54,314 nucleotides of DNA from Allobosea sp. (GTDB taxonomy: Bacteria > Pseudomonadota > Alphaproteobacteria > Rhizobiales > Beijerinckiaceae): contig NZ_JAUXYO010000354.1 in the NCBI RefSeq assembly GCF_030694325.1, positions 1 through 54,314 of the forward strand. Reading direction: 5' to 3'. Shown here piece by piece: positions 42,001 to 51,932 of the stretch. The notes beneath the pieces are model-generated. The model was not told the origin of the DNA. It made no database searches and worked only from the letters and a program-made list of their open reading frames with translations. The translations under genes and the position numbers were made by a program. Every line of letters starts with the position of its first letter. The first letter of the stretch is position 1.

Positions 42001-44559
42001 TCAGCGGCTGGAGGAGGTCACGCCGTCGCCGACGGAGGAGCCGTCGAGGTTCTGCGAGTAGCTGATTTCGCCCAGCGTGCGCAGTTCGAGGCGGAACATC
42101 ACCGTCCGGGTGTCCTTGGTCGCGCCCGACTGGCGGTCCGCATAGCTCTGCGAATAGCTGACGTCGAACACCGTGCACTCGTCGGTGTAGTTGATGCCGA
42201 AGGAGGTCGACGCGGTCTGCATCAGGCGGGAATCGACATAGCGCGGCTGCGCGATCGTCGTCGGCGACGCCATCCAGGATGTGTATTGCGCCAGACGGAC
42301 CTCGCGGTCGTATTTGTACTTGTCGAGATCGAACAGCACCCCCGCCCGCAGGCGCCAGTTCGGCGTGACCAGCAGCGAACCGTTGAGCGAGAGGCCCTCG
42401 CGACGCCGGAAGACGCCGAGTTCGGGCTGCGGCTCGTAGCGGCCATAGCCGACGGAGGCCGTGATCACGCTCGTCGCATAGGTCGCCGCCGCGTCGATGC
42501 GCTGCGCCTCGAAGGTGGTCGAGTTCAACCGCGCCGCGCCGGTGAAGAACAGGCCGGCCATGGGCGAGAGCTGGGCGCGCGCGACGATGTCGGAGGTGTC
42601 GGTCTGCAGGCCCGAATCGAGGCCCGTATTGACGAGGTCGCCGGTGGCGAAGGAGTTGCGCCCGCCCAGATGGTAGGACTGGCCGAGCAGCAGGTTGGCG
42701 AAGGCCTCCTTGCCGAAGCGGCCGGTATAGAGCGCGCCGACATTGGCGCGTGTCCCGCCTTCGACGCGGTCATAGCCGGAGAACTTGCCGCTCCACTCGA
42801 ACAGGTTGTTGGCGTCGAAGACCAGGCTCTGCGAGTCCTCGTTGGCGACGCGCAGGCTGTTGGTCTCGTTCGGGCGCGCCACGATCTGCGCCACCGGCTC
42901 GATGATGTGCGTGCCCCAGTTCGTCTTGGCGACGAACGGGTAGCGGTACATCAGGCCGATTGCCGGCATCGCCCGGCCGAAGACCTCGTCGGAGGTATCG
43001 ACGATCGTGCGGACATTGGAATTCGGGTAGCCGGTCGTGTCGGGATTGACCGAGAAGATGTCGGCTCGCACGGAGGCGTAAGGCGTCCAGACCTGGCCCA
43101 GCGGATCGATGATGTTGCGCCGCCAGGCCACCTCCGCGGTCGCCCGGGCTATGTTGCCGGCCAGACCGCGCACGAGGCAGGTGTTCTTCTGGTAGACGGC
43201 GCAGCCGTCATAAAGCGAATAGCCGACGCCTGTGCTAGTCGTGCCGCTGAACAGATAATTCGTCTGGCGAGGCAATTGCGAGAACGCGGCGGCATCGCGC
43301 GTCAGATGCGTGACATTGGCGTTGAAGGTGATCTCGCCGCCGAGGAAGCTCGGCTTGTGCACCCGCTTGTTGTAGTCGATCACCGGCAGCACGACGGGCT
43401 GCTGCTTCTGCCAGTCGGTCGAGGTCAGCGGCTGGAAATAATAGCCGCGCATGTCGAACCAGCCGCTCGCCGTCTGGCCGTTGAGATAGGCCGTCGAGAT
43501 CGCTTCCTGCAGATAGGTGGTCGAACTCACGCTCTCGTTCAGGATGCGGTAGTTCTTGTAGAACCACCGGTCCGTCGACATCGACGCGTTCCAGCCGAAG
43601 GTCCAGCGCGGGTTGATGAAGAACTTGCCGTTGGTCTGGACCGATCCGCGGAAGGTGTCGTCGCCCGCGCCCAGCGGCGCAGCGAGGAAGGCTTCCTTCT
43701 CCTGCTGGAAAATCCCCGAGGCGCGGATCGTGTAGGAGCCGTTCATCAGGCGGTGCCGCCACTCGACCTGGCCGAGCAGGCCCTGCCGGCTGAGATAGGT
43801 CGGGGTGAGGGTGAGATCGTAATTGGGGGCGAGATTGAGGAAATAGGGCAGGCCGATGCCATAGCCCAGCGGCCCGGTGTTCAGGAACTTCGGCGACAGG
43901 AAGCCGGATTTCCGCTTCACCGTCGAATCCGGCCCCGACATGTAGGGAATATAGGCGAGCGGGACGCCGGCGAATTCGAGCCGCGCCTCCTCGTAATAGA
44001 TCGTCTGCTCGGCCTTCTTGTGGATGATGCGCGCCGAGCGGACCTGCCAGAGCGGCGGCCGCTCGGGATTGTCCTTGCAGGGCTCGCAGGCGGTGTAGAT
44101 GCCCTTCTCGAAGATGAAGGTCTCGCCGTCGGTGCGCTCCGCGCGCGGCGCGGTGAAGCGCGTGCGATCCGGGTTCACGACCCGCAGCGAATCGATGAAG
44201 CCGTCGCGGAAATCGTCGGTCAGGTTGAAGCGGTCGCCGGTGATGACCGTGCCGTTGGCTTCGGTGATGCGCGCGTTGCCGGTCGCGATGACGCGCTTGC
44301 CGGCCTGGTCATAGGTGACCTTGTCGGCCTCGATCGTCCGGCCCTGATAGAGAATCTGCACGTCGCCGACGGCGGAGACGGTCTTCTTGTCGTTGTCGTA
44401 GACCAGTTCGCGCGCATCGACGACCATCCGGTCCTGCGGCTTCGCGGCGGGCGGGGTCTGCGCAAAGGCGCTCCCGGCCGAGGCCAGGACGAAGGCGAGG
44501 CTCGTGGCGAGGGCGGTCGCCGCGGCAAATCGAGCCATGCGTTTCACGCCCGGAACCAT
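42001..44559 (-). CDS. lptD: LPS-assembly protein LptD (OstA/Imp)
   Basis: Signal peptide; [55 protein letters not shown] OstA domain followed by beta-barrel-like C-term. Confidence 0.94.
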   Translation of the reverse strand: MVPGVKRMARFAAATALATSLAFVLASAGSAFAQTPPAAKPQDRMVVDARELVYDNDKKTVSAVGDVQILYQGRTIEADKVTYDQAGKRVIATGNARITEANGTVITGDRFNLTDDFRDGFIDSLRVVNPDRTRFTAPRAERTDGETFIFEKGIYTACEPCKDNPERPPLWQVRSARIIHKKAEQTIYYEEARLEFAGVPLAYIPYMSGPDSTVKRKSGFLSPKFLNTGPLGYGIGLPYFLNLAPNYDLTLTPTYLSRQGLLGQVEWRHRLMNGSYTIRASGIFQQEKEAFLAAPLGAGDDTFRGSVQTNGKFFINPRWTFGWNASMSTDRWFYKNYRILNESVSSTTYLQEAISTAYLNGQTASGWFDMRGYYFQPLTSTDWQKQQPVVLPVIDYNKRVHKPSFLGGEITFNANVTHLTRDAAAFSQLPRQTNYLFSGTTSTGVGYSLYDGCAVYQKNTCLVRGLAGNIARATAEVAWRRNIIDPLGQVWTPYASVRADIFSVNPDTTGYPNSNVRTIVDTSDEVFGRAMPAIGLMYRYPFVAKTNWGTHIIEPVAQIVARPNETNSLRVANEDSQSLVFDANNLFEWSGKFSGYDRVEGGTRANVGALYTGRFGKEAFANLLLGQSYHLGGRNSFATGDLVNTGLDSGLQTDTSDIVARAQLSPMAGLFFTGAARLNSTTFEAQRIDAAATYATSVITASVGYGRYEPQPELGVFRRREGLSLNGSLLVTPNWRLRAGVLFDLDKYKYDREVRLAQYTSWMASPTTIAQPRYVDSRLMQTASTSFGINYTDECTVFDVSYSQSYADRQSGATKDTRTVMFRLELRTLGEISYSQNLDGSSVGDGVTSSSR

Positions 44560-44596
44560 ACGCTCAATCCTAAATTAACCATAGGCACAGTACGAT

Positions 44597-45685
44597 CTAC
44601 CCGTCTTCCTGGTGAAGGAGCGCGAGCGCGCCCAGCATCGCCCCGATCGCGGCGGGCAGCCAGGCTGCGACCACGGGATTGACGATTCCGGACGAGCCCA
44701 ATTCCTCCGACAGCTGCGTCGCAACATACAGCATGAAGCCGGCAGCGACACCAGCTATCACCAGTTTGGTCACCCCACCAAACCTGAAAAATCTTAAGGA
44801 AACGGATGCGGCCACCAGCACCATGGCGACCAGCAACAGCGGCCGCGCCATCAGTGACTGATAGCGCAGTTCATAGCGCGTCGTGTCGAGCCCGGCGCGC
44901 TGGGTCCGCTCGATGACCGCGGGCATGGACCAGAACCCGACCGCTTCGGGCGGGGTGAAGCTCTGCCGCACCTGCTCGGGCTCCAGCGTCGTGGCGAACA
45001 GATAGGTCTTGTAGCTCTGTGGCTCTTCCATGGCGGAGATCACGCGGGCATCCGACAGCTCCCAGTAGCCGCCGCGCAGGACAGCCTCGCGCGCGTCGAT
45101 GCGCTCGCTGAAGCCGCCGCCGGGCGCGAAGCTGAAGATCGCGACATGGGCGAGGCCGTTGCCGTCCGGCAGCGAGCCGGCCGCCCGGATGATCGCCTGT
45201 CCATCGACGCTGCGCTGGCGCAGCCAGATCTCGGGGGCGTTGCTGGTCTGCGCGCCGCGGACGAACAGGCGTGTCTCCAGCGCAGTCGCCTTGCGCTTCA
45301 GCTCTGCGGCGACCGGATTGTAGACCAGGATCGACACGAGCCCGATCGTGCCGGCGACGACCGCCGCCGGCTGCAGGAACTGCCAGGCCGAGACGCCGAC
45401 CGAGCGGGCGACGACGAGTTCGAGCTTCCGGCTCAGCGTCAGCAGGGCGAACATGCCGCCGAACAGCACGGCGAAGGGAAAGATCTGCTCGGCCACGCTC
45501 GGCACCCGGAACAGGGCGAGCTGGACGATGAGCGGTGTCGTCGCGGCGGGCGAGTCGCCGGCGCGCCGCATCAGCTCGACGAAGTCGAGCGTGCCGATCA
45601 GGAAGAAGAACGTCCCGAACACGCCCAGGATGGAGCGCGTGAACTGCTTGGTGAGATAGCGTCCGAAGGTGGTGGCGAGCAGCAT
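44597..45685 (-). CDS. lptG: LPS export ABC transporter permease LptG
   Basis: TTFGRYLTKQFTRSILGVFGTFFFLIGTLDFVELMRR; YjgP/YjgQ family topology. Confidence 0.94.
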   Translation of the reverse strand: MLLATTFGRYLTKQFTRSILGVFGTFFFLIGTLDFVELMRRAGDSPAATTPLIVQLALFRVPSVAEQIFPFAVLFGGMFALLTLSRKLELVVARSVGVSAWQFLQPAAVVAGTIGLVSILVYNPVAAELKRKATALETRLFVRGAQTSNAPEIWLRQRSVDGQAIIRAAGSLPDGNGLAHVAIFSFAPGGGFSERIDAREAVLRGGYWELSDARVISAMEEPQSYKTYLFATTLEPEQVRQSFTPPEAVGFWSMPAVIERTQRAGLDTTRYELRYQSLMARPLLLVAMVLVAASVSLRFFRFGGVTKLVIAGVAAGFMLYVATQLSEELGSSGIVNPVVAAWLPAAIGAMLGALALLHQEDG

Positions 45686-46878
45686 CAGGCGCGCCTGAAA
45701 CGGGCCGATAGCGCCGAGAACGGCAGCAGCAGCGGCGCCGTCGCGCGGGCGAGCAGCGGCCGCATCGTCTGGCCGTAGAGGATGACAGCGGCCGACAGGG
45801 CGATCGCCGCCACGGGCAGGATGTACAGCATCGCAGCCGCCAGAGGGGAACGCACGCTCGCCGTCCAGGCCATATAGGCGCCGATGCGGGTCGCCGCGAC
45901 GATCAGGATCGCGGACTGGATCGCGAAGGCCCGGCCCTGTCGCGTCGTACGCGCCTCGCCGATGCAGGCGAAGGCGATCAGCATGAAGGCCATCGGATAG
46001 AGCGGCGCCGAGAGACGGTTGTGCAACTCGGCTCGGAAGCGACCGGACTGGATCTTGTAATAAGGCTCGTTCGGATCCTGGTTCAGCAACTGCCAGGTCG
46101 TTCGTTCGCGCGGCTTGTAGATCGCCTTGTCGCCATCGCCTTCGCCGGGGCCGCCGGTCGGGTCGCCCGAAAGGGCCGAGAGATTGAGAGCATAGCGCTC
46201 GAAGGAAATGATCGAACTCGTATCCGTGTTCTTCGTCTCGCGCTGGATCGTGCCCTTCTCGAGCATCAGGAAGCTGTTACCGTCGACATCGACCGTGCGG
46301 CCGCGCTCGGCGATGTAGATCGAGGGCTGGTTGGGGTCGCGCCGATCCTGCATGAAGATGCCGACCAGCGCGTCGCCCGAGCGCTCGCGATAGTGGAAGG
46401 TGACGCCTGAATCGAGCGCCACGAACTGTCCTTCCTTGACGACGTTGGCGACGAAATCCGCACGGATCAGCGTGATCAGGTCGCGCAGAATCCGGAAGCC
46501 GTTCGGCATCACCGAGAGCGTCATCCAGCCGACCAGCAGCGAGGTGGCGATCGTCAGCACGATGAAGGGCCGGGTGATCCGTTGCGGCGCGACGCCGGCC
46601 GCGTTCATCACGATCAGCTCGGAATCGCTGTTGAGCCGGTTCAGCGTGTAGAGCGTCGCCATGAACAGGGCGACGGGCGCGATGCCGGCGATCAGCGCGG
46701 GCAGCGACAACAGCGTGACGGTGAAGAAGATCAGGACCGTCTGGCCCTTGCCGGTGATGAGATCGACCTCGCGCAGGGCCTGTGTCACCCAGATCACGCT
46801 GGTCAGCCCGATCAGCAGCACGATGGCCGCGATCGTCGCCATCTTCAGGATGTAGCGGTCGAGACGCTGAAGCAGCAC
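45685..46878 (-). CDS. lptF: LPS export ABC transporter permease LptF (GTG start inferred)
   Basis: [52 protein letters not shown]; overlaps lptG start. Confidence 0.93.
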   Translation of the reverse strand: MLLQRLDRYILKMATIAAIVLLIGLTSVIWVTQALREVDLITGKGQTVLIFFTVTLLSLPALIAGIAPVALFMATLYTLNRLNSDSELIVMNAAGVAPQRITRPFIVLTIATSLLVGWMTLSVMPNGFRILRDLITLIRADFVANVVKEGQFVALDSGVTFHYRERSGDALVGIFMQDRRDPNQPSIYIAERGRTVDVDGNSFLMLEKGTIQRETKNTDTSSIISFERYALNLSALSGDPTGGPGEGDGDKAIYKPRERTTWQLLNQDPNEPYYKIQSGRFRAELHNRLSAPLYPMAFMLIAFACIGEARTTRQGRAFAIQSAILIVAATRIGAYMAWTASVRSPLAAAMLYILPVAAIALSAAVILYGQTMRPLLARATAPLLLPFSALSARFRRA

Positions 46879-47028
46879 GCTTGGCTTTTCCGATGGGGCG
46901 GCATGGGGCGCGGCCCCGTCGCTGGTGGTTCGCGGAGAACACCCTATGGTATAGGCGCAATCATGGCGCAAACGGGAATCGTTTGCGGCCGCATCGTTTC
47001 GCTCGTCTCGCAACATCGTGAGCCCCCC

Positions 47029-48522
47029 ATGTCGCAACGCCTCAAGCTCGAGATCAAAGCCCTGCAGGGAATCGGGGGGCAGGACCTGGTGATCCTGCTG
47101 TCGGACACGCTGGCTCCGGCCGGGATCGCCGAGGAATGGCTGGGGCGGGGCGCCGGCGATTGGCTGGCCCGGGCGGCCGCCGTCGAGCGCTTCAAGGGCA
47201 AGGCCTATTCGGGCCTGACGCTTCTGGCTCCCGAGGGCGCGGGATATGAGCGTCTCATCGCCGTCGGCGTGGGGCCGGAATCCGCGCGCGGCGATCTCGA
47301 TTTCGTCAAGCTCGGCGGCGCGATCGCCGGCAAGCTCGGCCATGGCCGCAGCGCCGACGTGATCCTGGCGCTGCCGGAAGGGGCGCTGGAGGCGGGCCGT
47401 GTCGCCGACATCGCGCTCGGCCTGCGCCTGCGCTCCTATGTCTTCGACGAGTACAAGACCAAGAGCCGCAAGCCCGAGGAGGCCGAGCCGATCGCGGTGA
47501 CGCTGCGCCTACCCGATCCGGCGGTGGCGAAGAAGGCGCTGAAGGCGGCCGATGCGGTCGCCGCCGGTGTCGAGATCGCGCGCAACCTCGTCAACGAGCC
47601 GCCCAACGTGCTCCATCCGGAGGCGTTCGCCGACCGCGCCGCCAAGCTCGCCAAGCTCGGCGTCGAGATCGAGATCCTCGACGAGAAGCAGCTGAAGAAG
47701 ATCGGCATGCGCGCGCTGCTCGGCGTCGGCCAGGGCTCGCGCCGCGAGAGCCGCGTCGCGATCATGCGCTGGAACGGCGCCAAGTCCGGTGGTCAGCCGG
47801 TCGCCTTCGTCGGCAAGGGCGTCACCTTCGACACCGGCGGCATCTCGCTGAAGCCCGGCGCCGGCATGGAGGACATGAAGGGCGACATGGCCGGCGCGGC
47901 CTGCGTCGTCGGGCTGATGCACGCGCTCGCGGCGCGCAAGGCCAAGGTCAATGCCATCGGCATCATCGGCCTCGTCGAGAACATGCCCGACGGCAACGCC
48001 CAGCGCCCCGGCGACATCGTCACCTCGCTCTCGGGCCAGACCATCGAGATCATCAACACCGACGCCGAAGGCCGCCTCGTTCTGGCGGACGTGCTCTGGT
48101 ACACGCAGGAGCGCTTCAAGCCGCGCTTCATGATCGATCTGGCGACGCTCACGGGCGCGATCCTGGTCGCGCTGGCGCAGGAGCATGCCGGTCTCTTCAC
48201 CAACAGCGACGAGCTGGCCGACCGGCTTTCGGCCGCCGGCAAGGCCACCGGCGAGACAGTCTGGCGCATGCCGCTCGGCAAGGCCTACGACAAGATGATC
48301 GATTCTAAATTCGCCGACATGAAGAACGCCGCCGGACGCCATGGCGGCTCGATCACGGCCGCGCAATTCCTGCAGCGCCACGTTAACGACACGCCCTGGG
48401 CGCATCTCGACATCGCCGGCACCGGCATGGGCGCCAAGGACAGCGAGATCAACCGCTCCTGGGGCCCGGGCTGGGGCGTGCGCCTGCTCGACCGGCTGGT
48501 GGCGGAGCATTACGAAGCCTGA
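47029..48522 (+). CDS. pepA: leucyl aminopeptidase
   Basis: [51 protein letters not shown]. Confidence 0.98.
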   Translation: MSQRLKLEIKALQGIGGQDLVILLSDTLAPAGIAEEWLGRGAGDWLARAAAVERFKGKAYSGLTLLAPEGAGYERLIAVGVGPESARGDLDFVKLGGAIAGKLGHGRSADVILALPEGALEAGRVADIALGLRLRSYVFDEYKTKSRKPEEAEPIAVTLRLPDPAVAKKALKAADAVAAGVEIARNLVNEPPNVLHPEAFADRAAKLAKLGVEIEILDEKQLKKIGMRALLGVGQGSRRESRVAIMRWNGAKSGGQPVAFVGKGVTFDTGGISLKPGAGMEDMKGDMAGAACVVGLMHALAARKAKVNAIGIIGLVENMPDGNAQRPGDIVTSLSGQTIEIINTDAEGRLVLADVLWYTQERFKPRFMIDLATLTGAILVALAQEHAGLFTNSDELADRLSAAGKATGETVWRMPLGKAYDKMIDSKFADMKNAAGRHGGSITAAQFLQRHVNDTPWAHLDIAGTGMGAKDSEINRSWGPGWGVRLLDRLVAEHYEA

Positions 48523-48572
48523 ATCGATTTGGCAGCGTCGCCGCTCAACCCGCTGTCGCGCAAAGGCTCTTG

Positions 48573-49025
48573 ATGGCCGAGATCCTGTTCTTCCACCTCC
48601 AGTCGCGGCCGCTCGAGCAGGTGCTGCCGACGGTGCTGGAGCGCGCCTTGGCGCGGGGACAGAAGGTCGTCGTCCAGCTCTCCAGCCAAGAGCGGCTGGG
48701 CGCGGTCGACGACCATCTCTGGACCTATGCCGACGACAGCTTCCTTCCCCATGTCACCGCGATGGAAGCCGATGCCGCCGCCAATCCCGTGGTGCTGACG
48801 ACCCTCGACCACAATCCCAACGCGGCTCAGGTCCGCATCTGCGCCGAGGGGGTCCGCATTCCCGACGCAATGGGCGATTATGAGCGGGTGCTATTGGTTT
48901 TCGATGGTGACGATCCCGATGCGCTGACCGCGGCGCGCGAGGATTGGAAGAAGGCGAGGTCCTCCGGCCATGCCGCCAGCTACTGGCAGCAGGACGAGAC
49001 CGGCCGCTGGGAGAAAAAAGCGTGA
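48573..49025 (+). CDS. holC: DNA polymerase III subunit chi
   Basis: MAEILFFHLQSRPLEQVLPTVLERALARGQKVVVQLSSQERLGAVDDHLWTYADDSFLPH. Confidence 0.93.
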   Translation: MAEILFFHLQSRPLEQVLPTVLERALARGQKVVVQLSSQERLGAVDDHLWTYADDSFLPHVTAMEADAAANPVVLTTLDHNPNAAQVRICAEGVRIPDAMGDYERVLLVFDGDDPDALTAAREDWKKARSSGHAASYWQQDETGRWEKKA

Positions 49026-49432
49026 AATTGTCCGTCTTGCTGCTCTGTGCCGCCGCGCTGGGCGGGTGTTCCGTCGATATGGGCGGCTTCGCCTTCACCT
49101 CGGAAACCCGCGAGGGCCCCGCCGGGCGGGTGACCACGACGACGACGAGCAGCGTCACGGCGAGCGCCGCGACTCAGGAGGCGACCCTGACGCCCGACGG
49201 CGAATGCGGCGCCGGCGCCTCGACCCGCTCATTGCCGCCGGCGATCGCCGAGGGCATCACCGAATGTGAGCTGGTGAAGATCAAGGGCACGAAGCCCACC
49301 GATGTCCTGATCGGCGACAGCGGCAAGGGCCAGCGCGAGGTCCAGGTGCTCTATTCCGAGCCCGGCGGCCGCGAGATCTACATGTTCACCGACAACCGCC
49401 TGAGCCGCATTGTCAGGCCGGGGCAGGGGTGA
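49022..49432 (+). CDS. putative lipoprotein (GTG start)
   Basis: VKLSVLLLCAAALGGCSVDMGGF lipobox LGGC; 4-nt overlap with holC. Confidence 0.75.
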   Translation: MKLSVLLLCAAALGGCSVDMGGFAFTSETREGPAGRVTTTTTSSVTASAATQEATLTPDGECGAGASTRSLPPAIAEGITECELVKIKGTKPTDVLIGDSGKGQREVQVLYSEPGGREIYMFTDNRLSRIVRPGQG

Positions 49433-49509
49433 GATGGCAGGTCGGCATCAGGAAGACCTCCTGAGCCGCTCATCCCATCCGCCCTCATCCGGCACAGCAG
49501 GAGCCCATC

Positions 49510-49689
49510 GTGGCCGAGCGCTTTGAACGTCACCGCCAGCCCTGGACGGGCGAGGAACTCGACAAGCTGAAAACGCTCGCCAGAAAGGGCATGGCGCTGA
49601 AGGCGATCGCCAAGGCGCTGACCCGCAGCGAGGAATCGATCAAGGACCGCGCCAAGCTCGACGGCATCGGGATCGCGAAGCTTCGGTAA
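49510..49689 (+). CDS. 59-aa SANT/HTH-like small protein (GTG start; below ORF-track cutoff)
   Basis: VAERFERHRQPWTGEELDKLKTLARKGMALKAIAKALTRSEESIKDRAKLDGIGIAKLR; AGGAG 7 nt upstream. Confidence 0.65.
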   Translation: MAERFERHRQPWTGEELDKLKTLARKGMALKAIAKALTRSEESIKDRAKLDGIGIAKLR

Positions 49690-49697
49690 GGCGCCGC

Positions 49698-51572
49698 CTA
49701 CGCGCTCTCCAGCTCCGCGCTCAGCTCCAGCCATTCCTCCTCCGCCGCCTCCAGCGCCGCGGCGAGGTCGGCGCGCTGACGTGACAGCGTCAGTGCCTTC
49801 TCCGGATCGCGGGCGAAGGCTGCGCCATTGCCGAGCACGCCGTCGACCTTCTCGATCAGCCCGGTGAGCTTGGCGATCTTGGCTTCCGCCAGGTTCAGCT
49901 TCTGGCGCAGCGGCCCCTGCGCCATGCGCTTGGTCGCCGCCTCCTTGCGCTCCTCGGTCTTCGGCTTGGTGCCTGACGCCTCGGCCGCCTTCTCGCGCCG
50001 CGCCGCCTTGGCGCCACCGAGCACGAGCGCGCGGTAGTCCTCCATGTCGCCGTCGAAATTCTTCACCGTGCCGTCGCCGACGATCCAGAGCCGGTCGGCG
50101 CAGGATTCGATCAGGAAGCGGTCGTGGCTGACGAGGATCACGGCGCCGGGATAGTCGTTGATGGCGTTGACCAGCGCGGTGCGGCTGTCGATGTCGAGAT
50201 GGTTGGTCGGCTCGTCGAGGATCAGCAGATGCGGCCCCGCGAAGGCCGCGAGCCCCAGCATCAGGCGCGCCTTTTCGCCGCCCGAGAGGTTCTTCACCGG
50301 CGTGTCGGCCTTGGAGGCGGGAAAGCCGATCTGCGCCGCCTTGGAGCGGACCTTCGCCTCCGGCGCATCCGGCATCAGGTCGCGCAGATGGCCGACCGGC
50401 GTGTCCTCCAGGCGCAGCTCGTCGAGCTGGTGCTGGGCGAAATAGGCCGTCTCCAGCTTCGACGACTTGCGCATCGTGCCCGACAGCGGCGCGAGCCGTC
50501 CGCCGATCAGCTTGCAGAAGGTCGACTTGCCGTTGCCGTTTGAGCCGAGCAGGGCGATGCGGTCGTCCGGCAGCAGGGTCAGGTTCAGCTTCGACAGCAC
50601 CTTGCGCTCGCCATAGCCGGCGCTGGCGTCGTCGAGCACGATCATCGGCGGCGCCAGCGGCCGCTCCGGACCGGGCAGGCTGAAGGGCTGGACGTCGCGG
50701 TCGACGATCGTCGCGATCGTCTCCATCTTCTCCAGCCGCTTGACGCGGGACTGCGCCTGGCGCGCCTTGGTGGCCTTGGCCTTGAAGCGGTCGACGAAGG
50801 ACTGCAGGTGCTTGCGCTCCGCGTCCTGCTTCTCCTTGGCCTTGGCGAGTTGCATCTGCTTCTCGGCGCGCTGCTTGGCGAAGGAGGTATAGCCGCCGCG
50901 ATAGATCGTCAGCTTGCCCTGGTCGAGATGCAGGATGTGGTCGACGCAGGTGTCGAGCAGCTCGCGGTCATGGCTGACGACCAGCACGGTGTGCGGATAG
51001 CGCTCGAGATAGTCGTAGAGCCAGAGCGTGCCCTCGAGGTCGAGATAGTTGGTCGGCTCGTCGAGCAGCAGCAGGTCGGGCTCGGAAAACAGCACGGCGG
51101 CGAGCGCCACCCGCATGCGCCAGCCACCGGAGAAATCCGAGCACGGTCGCTGCTGGGCCGCCTCGTCGAAGCCGAGCCCGTAGAGCACGGTCGCGGCCCG
51201 TGCCGGCGCCGAATGGGCGTCGATATCGGCCAGACGCGTGCCGATCTCGGCGATGCGGTGGGGATCAGTCGCGGTCTCGGATTCGGCCAGCAGGGCGGCC
51301 CGCTCGGTATCGGCGGCGAGAACGACCTCGATCAGCGATTCCGGCCCGCCCGGCGCCTCCTGCGCGACGCCGCCGATGCGCCGTCCCTTGGGCAGGCTGA
51401 TGCTGCCGCCCTCGGGCGAGAGATCGCCCGTGATCATCCGGAACAGGGTGGTCTTGCCGGTGCCGTTGCGGCCGACGAGGCCGACGCGCGAGCCGTCCGG
51501 CAGCGAGGCGCTGGCATGGTCGAGCAGGAGCCGCTCGCCGAGACGATAGGTGATGTCGTTGATCGTGAGCAT
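49698..51572 (-). CDS. ABC-F family ATP-binding cassette protein
   Basis: Two ABC domains: VGRNGTGKTTLFRM...FSGGWRMRVALAAVLFSEPDLLLLDEPTNYLD and LGSNGNGKSTFCKL...LSGGEKARLMLGLAAFAGPHLLILDEPTNHLD. Confidence 0.96.
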   Translation of the reverse strand: MLTINDITYRLGERLLLDHASASLPDGSRVGLVGRNGTGKTTLFRMITGDLSPEGGSISLPKGRRIGGVAQEAPGGPESLIEVVLAADTERAALLAESETATDPHRIAEIGTRLADIDAHSAPARAATVLYGLGFDEAAQQRPCSDFSGGWRMRVALAAVLFSEPDLLLLDEPTNYLDLEGTLWLYDYLERYPHTVLVVSHDRELLDTCVDHILHLDQGKLTIYRGGYTSFAKQRAEKQMQLAKAKEKQDAERKHLQSFVDRFKAKATKARQAQSRVKRLEKMETIATIVDRDVQPFSLPGPERPLAPPMIVLDDASAGYGERKVLSKLNLTLLPDDRIALLGSNGNGKSTFCKLIGGRLAPLSGTMRKSSKLETAYFAQHQLDELRLEDTPVGHLRDLMPDAPEAKVRSKAAQIGFPASKADTPVKNLSGGEKARLMLGLAAFAGPHLLILDEPTNHLDIDSRTALVNAINDYPGAVILVSHDRFLIESCADRLWIVGDGTVKNFDGDMEDYRALVLGGAKAARREKAAEASGTKPKTEERKEAATKRMAQGPLRQKLNLAEAKIAKLTGLIEKVDGVLGNGAAFARDPEKALTLSRQRADLAAALEAAEEEWLELSAELESA

Positions 51573-51725
51573 GGCCCGGCTTGTGGCGCGAAGGTCAGGC
51601 GAAGGCAATCACGAAAACGACAGGAAACGGGCCGTCACGTTTCAGCCACGATCTCGCCATTCGCGAGCCCGGCGCGGTCATCACCAAGGGGAAGGGGCAG
51701 TCGACCGATTCGCAGGGGAGGGGAT

Positions 51726-51848
51726 ATGCACTTTGATCTGAATGGTTTCGGCCGGCGCCGGAGTTCGGTGTCCGCCTCCCTGCTGGTGTTGCTGTCGGTC
51801 ACGATCGCGAGCGCCATGACGTTGCTCGCGATCGTGCCGTCGTCTTGA
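51726..51848 (+). CDS. 40-aa putative single-TM small protein
   Basis: MHFDLNGFGRRRSSVSASLLVLLSVTIASAMTLLAIVPSS preceded by AGGGGAGGGG Shine-Dalgarno-like run. Confidence 0.5.
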   Translation: MHFDLNGFGRRRSSVSASLLVLLSVTIASAMTLLAIVPSS

Positions 51849-51932
51849 TCGCCTGATTTTCAGTCGCCGTTAACCGAAATCTGTTCTTGTCCTGGCTGCG
51901 CGTTTCCGCTGCGGAATCCGGAGCCCCGGACG

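Noticed and set aside
41878-44682. 934-aa plus-strand ORF
   Set aside because: Antisense to lptD, low-complexity composition, no domain
46879-47028. Divergent promoter between lptF and pepA (TATGGTATAGG)
   Set aside because: A promoter must exist here but I could not place convincing -35/-10 pairs from sequence alone
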